A stretch of 64,000 nucleotides of DNA from Nordella sp. HKS 07 (GTDB lineage: Bacteria; Pseudomonadota; Alphaproteobacteria; Rhizobiales; Aestuariivirgaceae). Positions 35,490-45,115 of this stretch are shown one piece after another (the first letter of the stretch is position 1; every line of letters begins with the position of its first letter). Location: assembly GCF_011046735.1 (NCBI RefSeq), contig NZ_CP049258.1, positions 6,280,001-6,344,000 of the forward strand. Reading direction: 5' to 3'. The notes under the pieces were generated by a model. It was not told where the DNA came from, made no database searches, and saw only the letters and a list, made by a program, of their open reading frames with translations. Both the position numbers and the translations under genes were made by a program.

Positions 35490-36518
35490 TCAATCCTCTT
35501 CGGCCGGATCGTCCTTGGTGCCCGGACGGTCGAAGAAAGCCTTGACCGCGTCGAACATGACACCCTTGGTCGTCGCCTCGTCGCCCTTCTTCCAGATCGC
35601 CTCAAACTTCTCCTTGTTCTCCTGGAAGTTCTCGAGACGGGACGCCGCGTTGGCCGGATACATCTGCGCGGCAAGAGCACGGTCGCCCGCCGAAATCTGC
35701 GAATTGGGCTCCGCCACGAAGCACTTGCTCTTGGCGCCCTTCTTGTAGAAATCGGGCGGGAACTGATAGAGCATGACCGAGCGCTTATCGAACTTGGTCA
35801 GTTGCAGGTCCTCGCCCGAGGCCTGGCGCAGGTTCCAGTCGATCGTCTCCTTCGTCCAGTTGTTCGGCGGCCCTTCGAGATAGCTGTAGATGAGCTTCCA
35901 GTTATACTCGTTGTCGCAGCCGCCCTTCGGGTTCTGGTGCTCGTGTTCGATGCCGAGCGCATGGCCGAATTCGTGGCGGATGGTGCCGACCTCATAGTCC
36001 GAGAGTTGGTCGGGCGACACATTCATGAAGCCGCCGAGATTGAGCGTGGCCTCCTTCTGGTCGACGAAGACCACGGCGTTCTGGCCGAGCTGCGACCAGT
36101 AGCCGTCCTGGCTGAAGGACACGCGGATCTGCATCTCCCTGCCGTTTTCCGGCTGGCAGGTGCGCCGCTTGCCGGGCTTGCCGAAATCGAAACGGATCGA
36201 ATTGTCCTCTGCCTGCCACTCCTTGGCGACATTGGCGACCACTTCGCGCAACGCCTGGCTGCCTTCGAAGAAGCACACGCGGATCTTGGGATAGTTGGCG
36301 CCCCACAGCGTGCTGTTGCGGTAGATGCCCTTGGACTGCTCCGAATCGTCGAGCTTGTTGAGCGCCGACTGATACTGCTTGATGCGCTTGATGTATTTTT
36401 CCGGCAATCCGTCGCGCGCGACCTTGTTGCCGTCCTCGGCCGCCATCGCGCCTGAGGCCGCAGCGACGGCCATCACCGACGCCATCAAAACCGATTTAGA
36501 AAAACCTAACGCCGCCAT
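35490..36518 (-). CDS. Secreted astacin/matrixin-like zinc metalloprotease
   Basis: A 342-residue protein with a signal peptide (MAALGFSKSVLMASVMAVAAASGAMAA). The metzincin zinc site HEFGHALGIEHEHQ begins at residue 182 (HExxHxxGxxH plus a Glu as in astacins), and the Met-turn SVMLYQFP follows near residue 247. VCFFEGSQALREVVANVAKEWQ and GREMQIRVSFSQDGYWSQLG are typical of bacterial matrixin/astacin-like proteins. AAGGAG lies before the ATG. It is first in the operon with CHASE2 and the FecR-like gene. Confidence 0.88.
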   Translation of the reverse strand: MAALGFSKSVLMASVMAVAAASGAMAAEDGNKVARDGLPEKYIKRIKQYQSALNKLDDSEQSKGIYRNSTLWGANYPKIRVCFFEGSQALREVVANVAKEWQAEDNSIRFDFGKPGKRRTCQPENGREMQIRVSFSQDGYWSQLGQNAVVFVDQKEATLNLGGFMNVSPDQLSDYEVGTIRHEFGHALGIEHEHQNPKGGCDNEYNWKLIYSYLEGPPNNWTKETIDWNLRQASGEDLQLTKFDKRSVMLYQFPPDFYKKGAKSKCFVAEPNSQISAGDRALAAQMYPANAASRLENFQENKEKFEAIWKKGDEATTKGVMFDAVKAFFDRPGTKDDPAEED

Positions 36519-36971
36519 TCACTCAGTCTCCTTCGAGTTTAGTTTGAGTTCAGCTTCAGTCCAAAAAACTTGTCGGTGGTTGGGAACGCCTGGCGACGGC
36601 CATATCGGTCTCCGTCATGGTCTCGCACATCCGCAATATCTGAATTATCCAGCGATTCCAAGGAGTTCATATTTTCGGGAAGGCGACTTGGGGAGGTCGA
36701 CGCCGATACCCAGGGGCTCGCGGGCCTCGCCTGGGCTTCCAAAACAAACTTCGACCCAGGGTCTCAATACCGAGTACCCGGTCAGCCTCTTACCCGACAT
36801 GCAAGACTCCCTTTGGAACTCCCCCGGGGAGCCAGACGAATCTAGCACACAGGACGGAAGCGTTAAAATAGGTTATCGCTGCGGAAGGTGGTGAAACTGC
36901 GATGAGAAGGCGTCAAATTCGGTGCGAACTCAAGGCTGGCCGCGGCGGCCTGATAGGCGCAAAATGGGCCC
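36519..36971. other. Intergenic region upstream of the metalloprotease operon
   Basis: 453 bases with no supported gene. The end near 36519-36600 must hold the operon promoter. Short frames here are Gly/Pro/Arg-rich and unconvincing. No repeats stand out. Confidence 0.4.
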
Positions 36972-37208
36972 ATGGAGATGCGCGACATAGAATCCTGCTT
37001 GCCGCCGAAGCTTCACTCCTTCAGCCGGCAAGTGCTGGAGATCTATCTTCATGGCCATATGAGCACGGCGGAATTCCGCCGCTGGTTTCACATGCCCAAT
37101 TCCGACTATCTGATGCTCGGCGACTGCATCGCCCAGAAGGTCGATCCGCACTACATTCCGGAAGCCAAGCTGCCGCCATCCATCACCCTGCGGCCCAACA
37201 TGTTCTGA
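36972..37208 (+). CDS. Small hypothetical protein
   Basis: A 78-residue protein (MEMRDIESCLPPKLHSFSRQVLEIYLHGHMSTAEFRRWFHMPNSDYLMLGDCIAQ). It has balanced composition and good coding character, no signal peptide or membrane segment, and two Cys. I do not recognise it. The ribosome site is weak. It ends 267 bases before cysK. Confidence 0.45.
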   Translation: MEMRDIESCLPPKLHSFSRQVLEIYLHGHMSTAEFRRWFHMPNSDYLMLGDCIAQKVDPHYIPEAKLPPSITLRPNMF

Positions 37209-37475
37209 CCCCCGTTTGCTGACCGGATACATCTGGGCCAAGCTCAGAGCTGGCATGCTGTGCGCTCTGTTGACCTGCCGCCTCTGACAGGTGGATTCTG
37301 ACACGAGGTCTGGAAATATCGGACCCGTCGCGGCGAAAGGCGAGTAAACTCGGATACAAAATGGAAAATTCCACCCCGTACGCGACTCCCGCTTCTTCCA
37401 TAGTGACCTTCCGCATGCCGGAAGGACCTGTTATCGGTTCGTCCCTGTCACCTTATTGAGCCTGTCGGAGTATTC

Positions 37476-38525
37476 ATGGATATCAAGCCGGATGTCATCG
37501 CCGCGATTGGCAACACCCCTCTGATCAAACTGAAGAAGGCTTCGGAGCTCACCGGCTGCACCATTCTGGGCAAAGCCGAATTCATGAATCCGGGCCAGTC
37601 CGTGAAGGACCGGGCCGCTCTGTTCATCATCAAGGACGCGATCGCCAAAGGCCAGTTGCGCCCTGGCGGCACAATCGTCGAAGGGACCGCCGGCAACACC
37701 GGCATCGGCATCGCGGTCGTCGCCAACGCCATGGGCTTCAAGACCGTGATCGTCATCCCGGTCACCCAGAGCCAGGAGAAGAAAGACACGCTGAGACTCC
37801 TGGGCGCCGAGCTCGTCGAGGTGCCTGCCGTTGCATACAAGAACCCCAACAACTACGTGAAATATTCGGGCCGCCTGGCCGAGACGCTGGCCAGAACCTC
37901 TCCCAATGGCGCGATCTGGGCCAATCAGTTCGACAATGTCGCCAACCGGCAGGCTCATATCGAGACGACCGCCCAGGAGATCTGGAAACAGACCGATGGC
38001 AAGGTCGACGGCTTTGTCTCGGCGGTAGGCTCCGGCGGAACGCTGGGCGGTGTCTCGGACGGCCTCAAGGCCAAGAACAAGAATATCCGCATCGCCCTCG
38101 CCGATCCCCTGGGGGCAGCACTTTACAGCTATTACACGACGGGCCAGCTCAAGGCGGAAGGCTCGTCCATCACCGAGGGTATCGGCCAGGGTCGCATCAC
38201 CAAGAATATCGAGGGGGCGAAGGTGGACGACGCCTTCCAGATCACCGACCAGGAGGCGATCCCGCTCGTCTTCGATCTGCTCAAGGAGGAAGGCCTCTGC
38301 CTCGGCGGCTCGACCGGCATCAATGTCGCCGGCGCTATCCGTCTTGCCAAGCAGATGGGCCCCGGCCACACGATCGTCACCCTGCTCTGCGACTATGGCA
38401 CGCGCTACCAGTCGAAGCTCTTCAATCCGGAATTCCTGCGCGAGAAAGGCCTGCCGGTTCCCGACTGGCTCGAGGAGCGCATCGCCCATGTGCCGACCGT
38501 GTTCGAGGATGTGAGCGCCTCATGA
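37476..38525 (+). CDS. cysK: Cysteine synthase A-type PLP enzyme
   Basis: A 349-residue fold-type II PLP enzyme: O-acetylserine plus sulfide gives cysteine and acetate. The PLP lysine is Lys44 in PGQSVKDRAA, the substrate loop is VEGTAGNTGIG and the phosphate loop VGSGGTLGG. It is about 25-30 residues longer than E. coli CysK, a form common in alphaproteobacteria. GGAG is before the ATG. It overlaps the AlaX-type gene by 4 bases (ATGA), so the sulfur operon is tightly coupled. Confidence 0.92.
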   Translation: MDIKPDVIAAIGNTPLIKLKKASELTGCTILGKAEFMNPGQSVKDRAALFIIKDAIAKGQLRPGGTIVEGTAGNTGIGIAVVANAMGFKTVIVIPVTQSQEKKDTLRLLGAELVEVPAVAYKNPNNYVKYSGRLAETLARTSPNGAIWANQFDNVANRQAHIETTAQEIWKQTDGKVDGFVSAVGSGGTLGGVSDGLKAKNKNIRIALADPLGAALYSYYTTGQLKAEGSSITEGIGQGRITKNIEGAKVDDAFQITDQEAIPLVFDLLKEEGLCLGGSTGINVAGAIRLAKQMGPGHTIVTLLCDYGTRYQSKLFNPEFLREKGLPVPDWLEERIAHVPTVFEDVSAS

Positions 38526-39238
38526 CCACCCTCCTCTTCCGCGACGATGCCTATCTCAAATCCTGCGATGCCAAAATCATCGGCATCAATGAAAGGGGCG
38601 GCATCCTTCTCGACCAGACCGTCTTCTACGCCACTGCCGGCGGCCAGCCGGGCGACAAAGGCAGCCTCACCATCGACGGCACGGTCATTCCCATCGCCAC
38701 CAGCGTCTATGACGAAGCGAAGAATGTCGTGCATGTGCCGGCAGCCCCCGTCGCGCTCGCCACAGGCGCGCCCGTTTCCGTTGCACTCGATTGGGAAAAC
38801 CGCTTCCGCAATATGCGCTGCCATTCGCTGATGCACCTGCTGTGCGCCGCAGTGCCTTTCCCCGTGACAGGGAGCGCCTTGACCGAGGATGGCGGGCGCA
38901 TCGATTTCGACATTCCGGAAGGCCATATCCCGACCAAGGACGAGCTTGCGGCGAAGATCAACGACTGGATCTCGCAGGATCATCCGATCACCACCCGCTG
39001 GATCGCCGAGGAGGAACTCGACGCCAATCCCAATCTCGTCCGCACTTTGTGGGTGAAACCGCCGCGCGGCTCGGGCCGCATCCGCCTGGTGTCAATCGGC
39101 GAGAATGACAGCGTCGATCTGCAGCCCTGCGGCGGCACGCATCTTAAATCGACCGGTGACATCGGTCACATCATCGTCGCCAAGATCGAGAACAAGGGCA
39201 AGATGAACCGGCGCATCAGATTGGCGTTCGCAAGTTAG
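38522..39238 (+). CDS. AlaX-type alanyl-tRNA editing protein
   Basis: A 238-residue free-standing editing domain related to the AlaRS C-terminal half. It has QTVFYATAGGQPGDKG, the zinc motif HSLMH (MRCHSLMHLLCAAV) and the second zinc motif CGGTH (LQPCGGTHLKSTGDIG). It hydrolyses Ser- or Gly-tRNA-Ala mischarged by AlaRS. Its coupling to cysK in alphaproteobacterial genomes hints at a link to serine/cysteine pools. No catalytic AlaRS domain is attached. Confidence 0.9.
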   Translation: MTTLLFRDDAYLKSCDAKIIGINERGGILLDQTVFYATAGGQPGDKGSLTIDGTVIPIATSVYDEAKNVVHVPAAPVALATGAPVSVALDWENRFRNMRCHSLMHLLCAAVPFPVTGSALTEDGGRIDFDIPEGHIPTKDELAAKINDWISQDHPITTRWIAEEELDANPNLVRTLWVKPPRGSGRIRLVSIGENDSVDLQPCGGTHLKSTGDIGHIIVAKIENKGKMNRRIRLAFAS

Positions 39239-39286
39239 ACGGATGAAGGGCCGCTTCGCGGCCACCTCAGCGTGAGGAATATTGAG

Positions 39287-40141
39287 ATGCAATCACCTTA
39301 TGTCGTATCCACGGATTGGCTTGCCGAGCGTCTGAATGCGCCGGATATCGCGATCATCGACGCCTCCTGGCACCTGCCGACTGCGAAGCGCGACGCCAAA
39401 GCCGAATTCCAGGCGGCCCGCATTCCGGGCGCCCAGTTCTTCGACATCGATGACATTTCCGACAGCGCCACGACGCTTCCTCACATGCTGCCGAGCGCGG
39501 AGAAGTTCGCCTCGCGCATGAGGAAGCTCGGCATCGGTGACGGCAAGAAGGTGATCGCCTATGACGCTGCCGGACTGTTCTCGGCGGCGCGCGCCTGGTG
39601 GATGTTGCGCATCTTCGGCCATGACGATGTGGCGGTGCTCGACGGCGGCTTCCCCAAATGGAAGGCGGAAGGCCATCCGATCGACGAAGACCCGCCGGCC
39701 AAGCCGCAGGAGCGGCACTTCTCCGCGCGCTTCCAGTCGATGATGGTGCGCGACAAGGCCGATATGCTCGCCGCGATCGGGAACGGCAAAACTCAGATCG
39801 CCGATGCAAGATCACCCGGCCGCTTCACCGGCGCCGAACCCGAGCCGCGTCCTGGTGTCCGCTCGGGCCATATGCCGGGCGCCGCCAATGTCCACTATGC
39901 CACCCTGCTCAAACCCGATGGCACGCTCAAATCGCCCGATGAGATCGCCAGGGTCTTCGCCGCCGCCGGCATCGATGTGAAGAAGCCAGTCATCACTTCC
40001 TGCGGCTCAGGGATAACCGCCGCCATCCTGACACTGGGCCTCACCCTGATCGGCGCCAAGGATCATGCGCTCTATGACGGCTCCTGGAGCGAATGGGGCG
40101 CCGCTGCCGACACACCCGTTGCAACAGGACTATGGTCATGA
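39287..40141 (+). CDS. sseA: 3-mercaptopyruvate sulfurtransferase
   Basis: A 284-residue two-domain rhodanese. The N-terminal domain is non-catalytic (IAIIDASWHLP), and the C-terminal active-site loop is SCGSGITAAILTLGL, where CG[S/T]G marks 3-mercaptopyruvate rather than thiosulfate specificity. It transfers sulfur from mercaptopyruvate to thiol or cyanide acceptors. ATG 39287 is preferred; a GTG at 39272 is possible. It overlaps the aminopeptidase start by 4 bases. Confidence 0.92.
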   Translation: MQSPYVVSTDWLAERLNAPDIAIIDASWHLPTAKRDAKAEFQAARIPGAQFFDIDDISDSATTLPHMLPSAEKFASRMRKLGIGDGKKVIAYDAAGLFSAARAWWMLRIFGHDDVAVLDGGFPKWKAEGHPIDEDPPAKPQERHFSARFQSMMVRDKADMLAAIGNGKTQIADARSPGRFTGAEPEPRPGVRSGHMPGAANVHYATLLKPDGTLKSPDEIARVFAAAGIDVKKPVITSCGSGITAAILTLGLTLIGAKDHALYDGSWSEWGAAADTPVATGLWS

Positions 40142-41367
40142 ACCACGAAGACCTGCTCGATCGCTATGCCAGGCTGATCGTCCATTCCGGCGTCAATGTC
40201 ACCGACGGGCAAGAACTCGTCATGACGGCGCCCATCGACGCCGTGGCGCTGGTGCGCCGCATCACCGAACACGCCTACAGGGCCGGCGCGACACTCGTTA
40301 CCACCCTCTATGCCGATGACGCGGCGACCCTGGCGCGCTTCGCGCATGCCTCCGACAAGAGCTTCGATTCAGCACCGGCCTGGCTGTTCGACGGCTTCGC
40401 CAATGCCTTCAAGGCGGGTGCGGCCCGTCTCGCCATCATTGGCGAGGACCCTTCTCTTCTCGCCGGCCAGGATGCCGACAAGGTCACGCGCGCTAATCGG
40501 GCGCGCTCCAAAGCCTATCGGCCGGCCCTCGAGCTCATCGCCGGTCATGCGATCAACTGGTGTGTCGTCGCCGCGGCGACGCCGGCCTGGGCGCGTTCCG
40601 TATTCCCCGACAAGGCGCCGGACACCGCACTCGACAGCCTGTGGCGCGCCATCTTCACCTGCAGCCGCGCCGATGCCGCAGATCCTGTCGCCGCCTGGGT
40701 CCAGCATTCGCGCCGGCTGCGCGAGCGCACCGATTTTCTCAATGCGAAGCGCTACAAGGCCCTCAAATACAAGGGCCCCGGCACTGACCTGACTTTGGGC
40801 CTGGTCGACGGCCATGTCTGGAAGGGTGGCGCCTCGGTGGCCAAGAACGGCGTCACCTGCAATCCGAACATCCCGACCGAAGAAGTCTTCACCATGCCGC
40901 ATAAGGACAGGGTCGACGGCATCCTGTCCTCGACCAAGCCCCTCTCCTATCAAGGCACATTCATCGAGGGCATCAAGGTGCGTTTCGAGGCGGGACGCAT
41001 CGTCGAATCTCACGCCGACAAGGGGGCGGATATCTTCGCGACGATGATCGGCACCGATGAGGGCGCCGCCCGACTCGGCGAAGTGGCGCTGGTGCCGCAC
41101 TCCTCGCCGATCTCGGCGAGCGGCATCGTCTTCAACAATACACTCTTCGACGAGAACGCGGCCTGCCACATCGCCGTGGGTCAATCCTACAGCGACACGC
41201 TCGCCAATGGCGGGAGCATGAGCAAAGATGCGCTCGCCGCCGCGGGCGCCAATGCGAGCCTCATCCATGTCGACTGGATGATCGGCTCGGGCGCGCTCGA
41301 CATTGACGGCGTGCTGGCCGATGGGCGGACCGAGCCCTTGATGCGCAAAGGCGAGTGGGCGGCCTGA
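40138..41367 (+). CDS. M29 family aminopeptidase
   Basis: A 409-residue thermophilic-type aminopeptidase (family M29, AmpS/PepS). Conserved metal-site segments are PNIPTEEVFTMPHKDRVDG, ADKGADIF, LGEVALVPHSSPIS, FNNTLFDENAACHIAVGQSY and IHVDWMIGS. It releases N-terminal residues from peptides in the cytoplasm. The ATG at 40138 overlaps the sseA stop (ATGA); an ATG at 40132 is poorly spaced. The final operon gene is followed by a strong terminator. Confidence 0.9.
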   Translation: MNHEDLLDRYARLIVHSGVNVTDGQELVMTAPIDAVALVRRITEHAYRAGATLVTTLYADDAATLARFAHASDKSFDSAPAWLFDGFANAFKAGAARLAIIGEDPSLLAGQDADKVTRANRARSKAYRPALELIAGHAINWCVVAAATPAWARSVFPDKAPDTALDSLWRAIFTCSRADAADPVAAWVQHSRRLRERTDFLNAKRYKALKYKGPGTDLTLGLVDGHVWKGGASVAKNGVTCNPNIPTEEVFTMPHKDRVDGILSSTKPLSYQGTFIEGIKVRFEAGRIVESHADKGADIFATMIGTDEGAARLGEVALVPHSSPISASGIVFNNTLFDENAACHIAVGQSYSDTLANGGSMSKDALAAAGANASLIHVDWMIGSGALDIDGVLADGRTEPLMRKGEWAA

Positions 41368-41374
41368 GAACAAC

Positions 41375-41406
41375 AAAAATCCCCTGTAGAAATACAGGGG
41401 ATTTTT
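41375..41406. terminator. Bidirectional intrinsic terminator
   Basis: AAAAATCCCCTGTA, loop GAAA, TACAGGGGATTTTT: a perfect 14-bp stem with T-runs on both strands. It ends the M29 operon (+) and is at the 3' end of aapP (-). Confidence 0.92.
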
Positions 41407-41534
41407 CAGCGGACTTACAGAGAATTTCCTGCTTTCACTGCAGTCCCTGTTTTCGCAGGTGAACCACTGGGCTCACGGGCCGTAACATGCAGCGGCCCGT
41501 GAAGGGAAGCTTCCCGAATTGCTGCCGGTTAGCT

Positions 41535-42311
41535 TCAGTGCAGGATCTGGCTGAGGAAGAGCTTGGTGCGCTCGCTCTTCGGATTGTTGAAGAACTCGAC
41601 CGGCGAGTTCTGCTCGATGATTTGGCCCTGATCCATGAAGATCACCCGGTTGGCCACCTGGCGGGCAAAGCCCATTTCGTGCGTGACGCATAGCATCGTC
41701 ATGCCCGATTGCGCCAGATCCACCATCACTTCCAGCACTTCCTTGATCATTTCCGGATCGAGCGCCGAAGTCGGTTCGTCGAACAGCATGATCTTCGGAT
41801 TCATGCACAGCGAACGAGCGATCGCCACGCGCTGCTGCTGGCCGCCCGACAGCTGGCCCGGATATTTTTTCGCCTGCTCGGGGATTTTCACGCGGGTGAG
41901 ATATTTCATCGCCGCCGCCTCGGCGTCGGCCTTGGACATCTTGCGCACCCAAATCGGCGCCAGCGTGCAATTTTCAAGCACGGTTAGATGCGGGAAGAGA
42001 TTGAAATGCTGGAACACCATGCCGACTTCGCGACGCACTTCGTCGATGCGCTTCAGGTCGTTGGTGAGCTCGATACCGTCGACGACGATCTGGCCCGACT
42101 GATGCTCTTCCAGCCGGTTGATGCAGCGGATGAGGGTCGACTTTCCCGAGCCCGAGGGCCCGCAGATGACGATGCGCTCGCCGCGATCGACATTGAGATT
42201 GATGTCGCGCAGCACATGGAAGTCGCCATACCACTTGTTGACGCCGAGGAGCTGGATCGCCACCTCGCCGGCTTCGTTCGTTTCCATTTTTTGTGCGGAT
42301 CCCTGAGCCAT
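41535..42311 (-). CDS. aapP: General L-amino-acid ABC transporter ATPase
   Basis: A 258-residue ATP-binding subunit. Walker A is GPSGSGKST, the Q loop [13 protein letters not shown], the signature [15 protein letters not shown], Walker B IMLFDEP and the H loop VTHEM; all are intact. It energises AapQM import of diverse L-amino acids. Its ATG shares bases with the aapM stop (TGATG). It is the intact counterpart of the relic at 5510-5785. Confidence 0.95.
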   Translation of the reverse strand: MAQGSAQKMETNEAGEVAIQLLGVNKWYGDFHVLRDINLNVDRGERIVICGPSGSGKSTLIRCINRLEEHQSGQIVVDGIELTNDLKRIDEVRREVGMVFQHFNLFPHLTVLENCTLAPIWVRKMSKADAEAAAMKYLTRVKIPEQAKKYPGQLSGGQQQRVAIARSLCMNPKIMLFDEPTSALDPEMIKEVLEVMVDLAQSGMTMLCVTHEMGFARQVANRVIFMDQGQIIEQNSPVEFFNNPKSERTKLFLSQILH

Positions 42312-43825
42312 CAAATCCCTCTTCTCTTGTGGCCGGTCGCAAGCCGGCGTTCCATGAATAGCGAATAGCGCGACATGGCGAAACAAAAAACCCAGAACAT
42401 CAGAGCAGCGACAAAATAACCTGTGGTTCCGGTCTGCGGTGACACCCATTTAGGGTCGCTGAAACTGGCGTTGATGATGCCCAGAAGGTCGAAAAGACCG
42501 ATGATGAGCACCAAGGTCGTGTCCTTGAACAGGCTGATGAAGGCATTGACGATGCCGGGAATGACGATCTTGAGCGCCTGCGGCAGCACAATCAGATTCA
42601 TCATCCTCCAATAGGACAGGCCGAGCGCCTGGGCGGCCTCATACTGCCCTCGCGGAATCGCCTGCAGGCCGCCGCGCACCGTTTCCGCCATATAGGCGGC
42701 CGAGAACAGCGCCGTGCCGACAAGGGCGCGTAGCAATTTGTCGAAATTGACGCCCTCCGGCATGAACAGCGGCAGCATGATGCTGGCCATGAAGAGCACG
42801 GTGATCAGGGGCACACCACGCCAGACTTCGATGAAGACGATCGAGAAGAGCCGTACGACCACCATTTTGGAGCGCCGCCCCAAAGCGAGCAGGATCCCTA
42901 AGGGAAGCGCTGCGACGATGCCGGTGACGGCGACGACCAGGGTCACCAGCAGCCCGCCCCATTGCTGGGTCTCAACCTGTACCAATCCAAAATCCGCGGT
43001 GACCAGCACGAGGACAGCAATAACGGCCGAAACCGCGCCGACCCAACCCAGCAGCGCCGAGCGGGCGCTAATGTCCTGTGCCGAGGCCTGATGGCCGATC
43101 GACAGGAAGGCTGCGGCGGCCAGCAGGATTATGATCGCCAGGGAGGCGAACGAGATGAAATTGCCGAAGATGGCGATCTCGGGCATCGAGATGAGGAAGG
43201 ACAGAATCCAGACGACCAAGGCAGCCCCGGCCAGCATGAGCGCCGGCTTGTTCCGTTGGACACCGTCTTCAATGCCGAAAGCCATCAGCGGAACCGCGAG
43301 CGCCGACAACAACACCAGCGCGGTGATGAAAAGCAGCGTCGAGCTCGACAGATCGAGGTTGCCCCCGGTCAAAAGCACGAAAGTCATTAGCGGATAGACG
43401 ACCAACAGGAACAACGCGTTCCATTTCTTGTAGGGCAGCGAGGGGATGGCCATCGTGGCCAGCGCCACGGCGCCGACGATGAAGCAGATATTCACCCGCC
43501 AGCGCTGATCGAAGGGATAGAAGCCGTAAACGAACTGATGGAATTTCGCCCAGACATAGGGCCAGCAGGCGCCGGAATCCGGAACGGCCACACAGGCCTC
43601 GCGATCCTCGCCGGCGAAGACACCACGGATCAAAGCCCAGTCGATGACGCCCCAGGCGATCCAGACGACGAATGCGGTGCCAAGTATGGTAAGTATGGAG
43701 TTCAGCGGCGTGGGAAAGAGATTGGTCAGCAGCCAGCCGACGGCACCGGTCGTGTTCGGTGGCGGCGGGAGCTGTCGCGCTTCCTCGGTACGGACCCAGG
43801 CATACGGGGTGGGGACATCGGTCAT
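42311..43825 (-). CDS. aapM: General L-amino-acid ABC permease, oversized
   Basis: A 504-residue permease. Its last 220 residues are a standard BPD_transp_1 domain ([53 protein letters not shown] as the EAA loop). AapM is usually about 385 residues; here an extra 110-120 residues with about four added hydrophobic helices (about positions 125-260) lie between the family's first half ([15 protein letters not shown]) and the permease core. It pairs with AapQ in the inner membrane. Confidence 0.93.
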   Translation of the reverse strand: MTDVPTPYAWVRTEEARQLPPPPNTTGAVGWLLTNLFPTPLNSILTILGTAFVVWIAWGVIDWALIRGVFAGEDREACVAVPDSGACWPYVWAKFHQFVYGFYPFDQRWRVNICFIVGAVALATMAIPSLPYKKWNALFLLVVYPLMTFVLLTGGNLDLSSSTLLFITALVLLSALAVPLMAFGIEDGVQRNKPALMLAGAALVVWILSFLISMPEIAIFGNFISFASLAIIILLAAAAFLSIGHQASAQDISARSALLGWVGAVSAVIAVLVLVTADFGLVQVETQQWGGLLVTLVVAVTGIVAALPLGILLALGRRSKMVVVRLFSIVFIEVWRGVPLITVLFMASIMLPLFMPEGVNFDKLLRALVGTALFSAAYMAETVRGGLQAIPRGQYEAAQALGLSYWRMMNLIVLPQALKIVIPGIVNAFISLFKDTTLVLIIGLFDLLGIINASFSDPKWVSPQTGTTGYFVAALMFWVFCFAMSRYSLFMERRLATGHKRRGI

Positions 43826-43828
43826 GGC

Positions 43829-45013
43829 CTATCTCTCCACCAGGCGCACGCGCGCATTGTACCAGTTCATTAAAGCCGAGGTCCCAAGGCTGATCGATAG
43901 GTAGATGAGCATCCAGATGAGAACGACCTCGACCGCCCGGCCCGACTGGTTGTTGACGACGCCGCCCATGGCGACGAGATCGGGATAGGCGATGGCGACG
44001 GCGAGCGAGGAATTCTTGGTCAGGTTGAGATATTGACTGGTCAAGGGCGGGATGATGACCCTGAGCGCTTGCGGAATGACCACCAGCCTGAGCGTCAGCT
44101 GCGACCTGAGGCCCAGGGCATGCGCCGCTTCCGTCTGGCCATGGCTCACCGCCAGGATGCCCGCGCGAACGATCTCCGCGATGAACGACGCTGTATAGAT
44201 GGAAAGCGCCAGCAGGAGCGCGATCAATTCCGGCAGGATGGTGAGGCCGCCTTCGAAATTGAAACCCTTGAGCTCGGGATACTCAGATCGCACCGGAGAG
44301 CCGAGCAGCAGAAGTACAAGAAGCGGCAGGCCGATGATCAGGCCCAGGCCGGCCCAGAAACTATGGAACTGCTCGCCTGTGCGCTCCTGGCGCTGGCGCG
44401 CCCAGCGCTTTATGACATAGGCACCAATGCAGGCAAGGATGAAGGCGATGGCGACTGAGCCCGCCCCCTCGCCCCAGATGGCCCTGGGCATCACCAAGCC
44501 ACGATTGCTCAAAAAGGCAAGGCCGAAAAAATCGATGCTCTGCTTCGGGCCCGGCAGGGGCTTGAGGACGGCGGCATACCAGAAGAATATCTGCAGCAGC
44601 AGCGGAATATTGCGGATGAGTTCGACATAGCCGGTAGCGATCTTGGCGATGACCCAGTTCGACGACAGCCGCATGATGCCGATGAGGAAGCCGAGTATGG
44701 TGGCGAAGACAATGCCGAGGCTGGCGACGATCAGCGTATTGAGGAGGCCGACCAGGATGGCGCGAAAATAGCTCGAATCGCGCGAATACTCGATCGGCCT
44801 CTGGATGATGTCGAAGCCGGCCGTATTCGTCAGAAAGCCGAAATCGACATTTTTGTTGAGCCTGGCCAGGTTGACGGCGGTATTATGGACGATCTCGTAG
44901 CCGAACCAGATCAACAGCAACACGAAGATGATCTGCGCGACACGCGATCGCACCTTCGGGTCGTTGAATGCTGAGACGCGTTGCGGACGCGCCTCATCGA
45001 CGAGTGCGGTCAT
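43829..45013 (-). CDS. aapQ: General L-amino-acid ABC permease
   Basis: A 394-residue permease of the usual length for AapQ. RAILVGLLNTLIVASLGIVFATILGFLIGIMRLSSNW and EAAHALGLRSQLTLRLVVIPQALRVIIPPL (EAA loop) are diagnostic; eight or so helices. It forms the heteromeric channel with AapM, whose start is 4 bases further on. A terminator-like hairpin separates it from aapJ. Confidence 0.95.
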   Translation of the reverse strand: MTALVDEARPQRVSAFNDPKVRSRVAQIIFVLLLIWFGYEIVHNTAVNLARLNKNVDFGFLTNTAGFDIIQRPIEYSRDSSYFRAILVGLLNTLIVASLGIVFATILGFLIGIMRLSSNWVIAKIATGYVELIRNIPLLLQIFFWYAAVLKPLPGPKQSIDFFGLAFLSNRGLVMPRAIWGEGAGSVAIAFILACIGAYVIKRWARQRQERTGEQFHSFWAGLGLIIGLPLLVLLLLGSPVRSEYPELKGFNFEGGLTILPELIALLLALSIYTASFIAEIVRAGILAVSHGQTEAAHALGLRSQLTLRLVVIPQALRVIIPPLTSQYLNLTKNSSLAVAIAYPDLVAMGGVVNNQSGRAVEVVLIWMLIYLSISLGTSALMNWYNARVRLVER

Positions 45014-45072
45014 CTCTCACCCCTTCCACCCTATTCGCAACCGTCGCGTTTGAACGCGATCTCGTTGTGCAG

Positions 45073-45106
45073 AAAAAACAGGAAGCCCGGATTTCTCCGG
45101 GCTTCC
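45073..45106 (-). terminator. Intercistronic terminator/attenuator in aapJ-aapQ
   Basis: On the minus strand GGAAGCCCGG, loop AGAAAT, CCGGGCTTCC and then a TTTTTT run: a 10-bp stem. It lies after the aapJ stop and before aapQ, so partial termination would favour the abundant binding protein. Confidence 0.85.
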
Positions 45107-45115
45107 CGAAATCGT

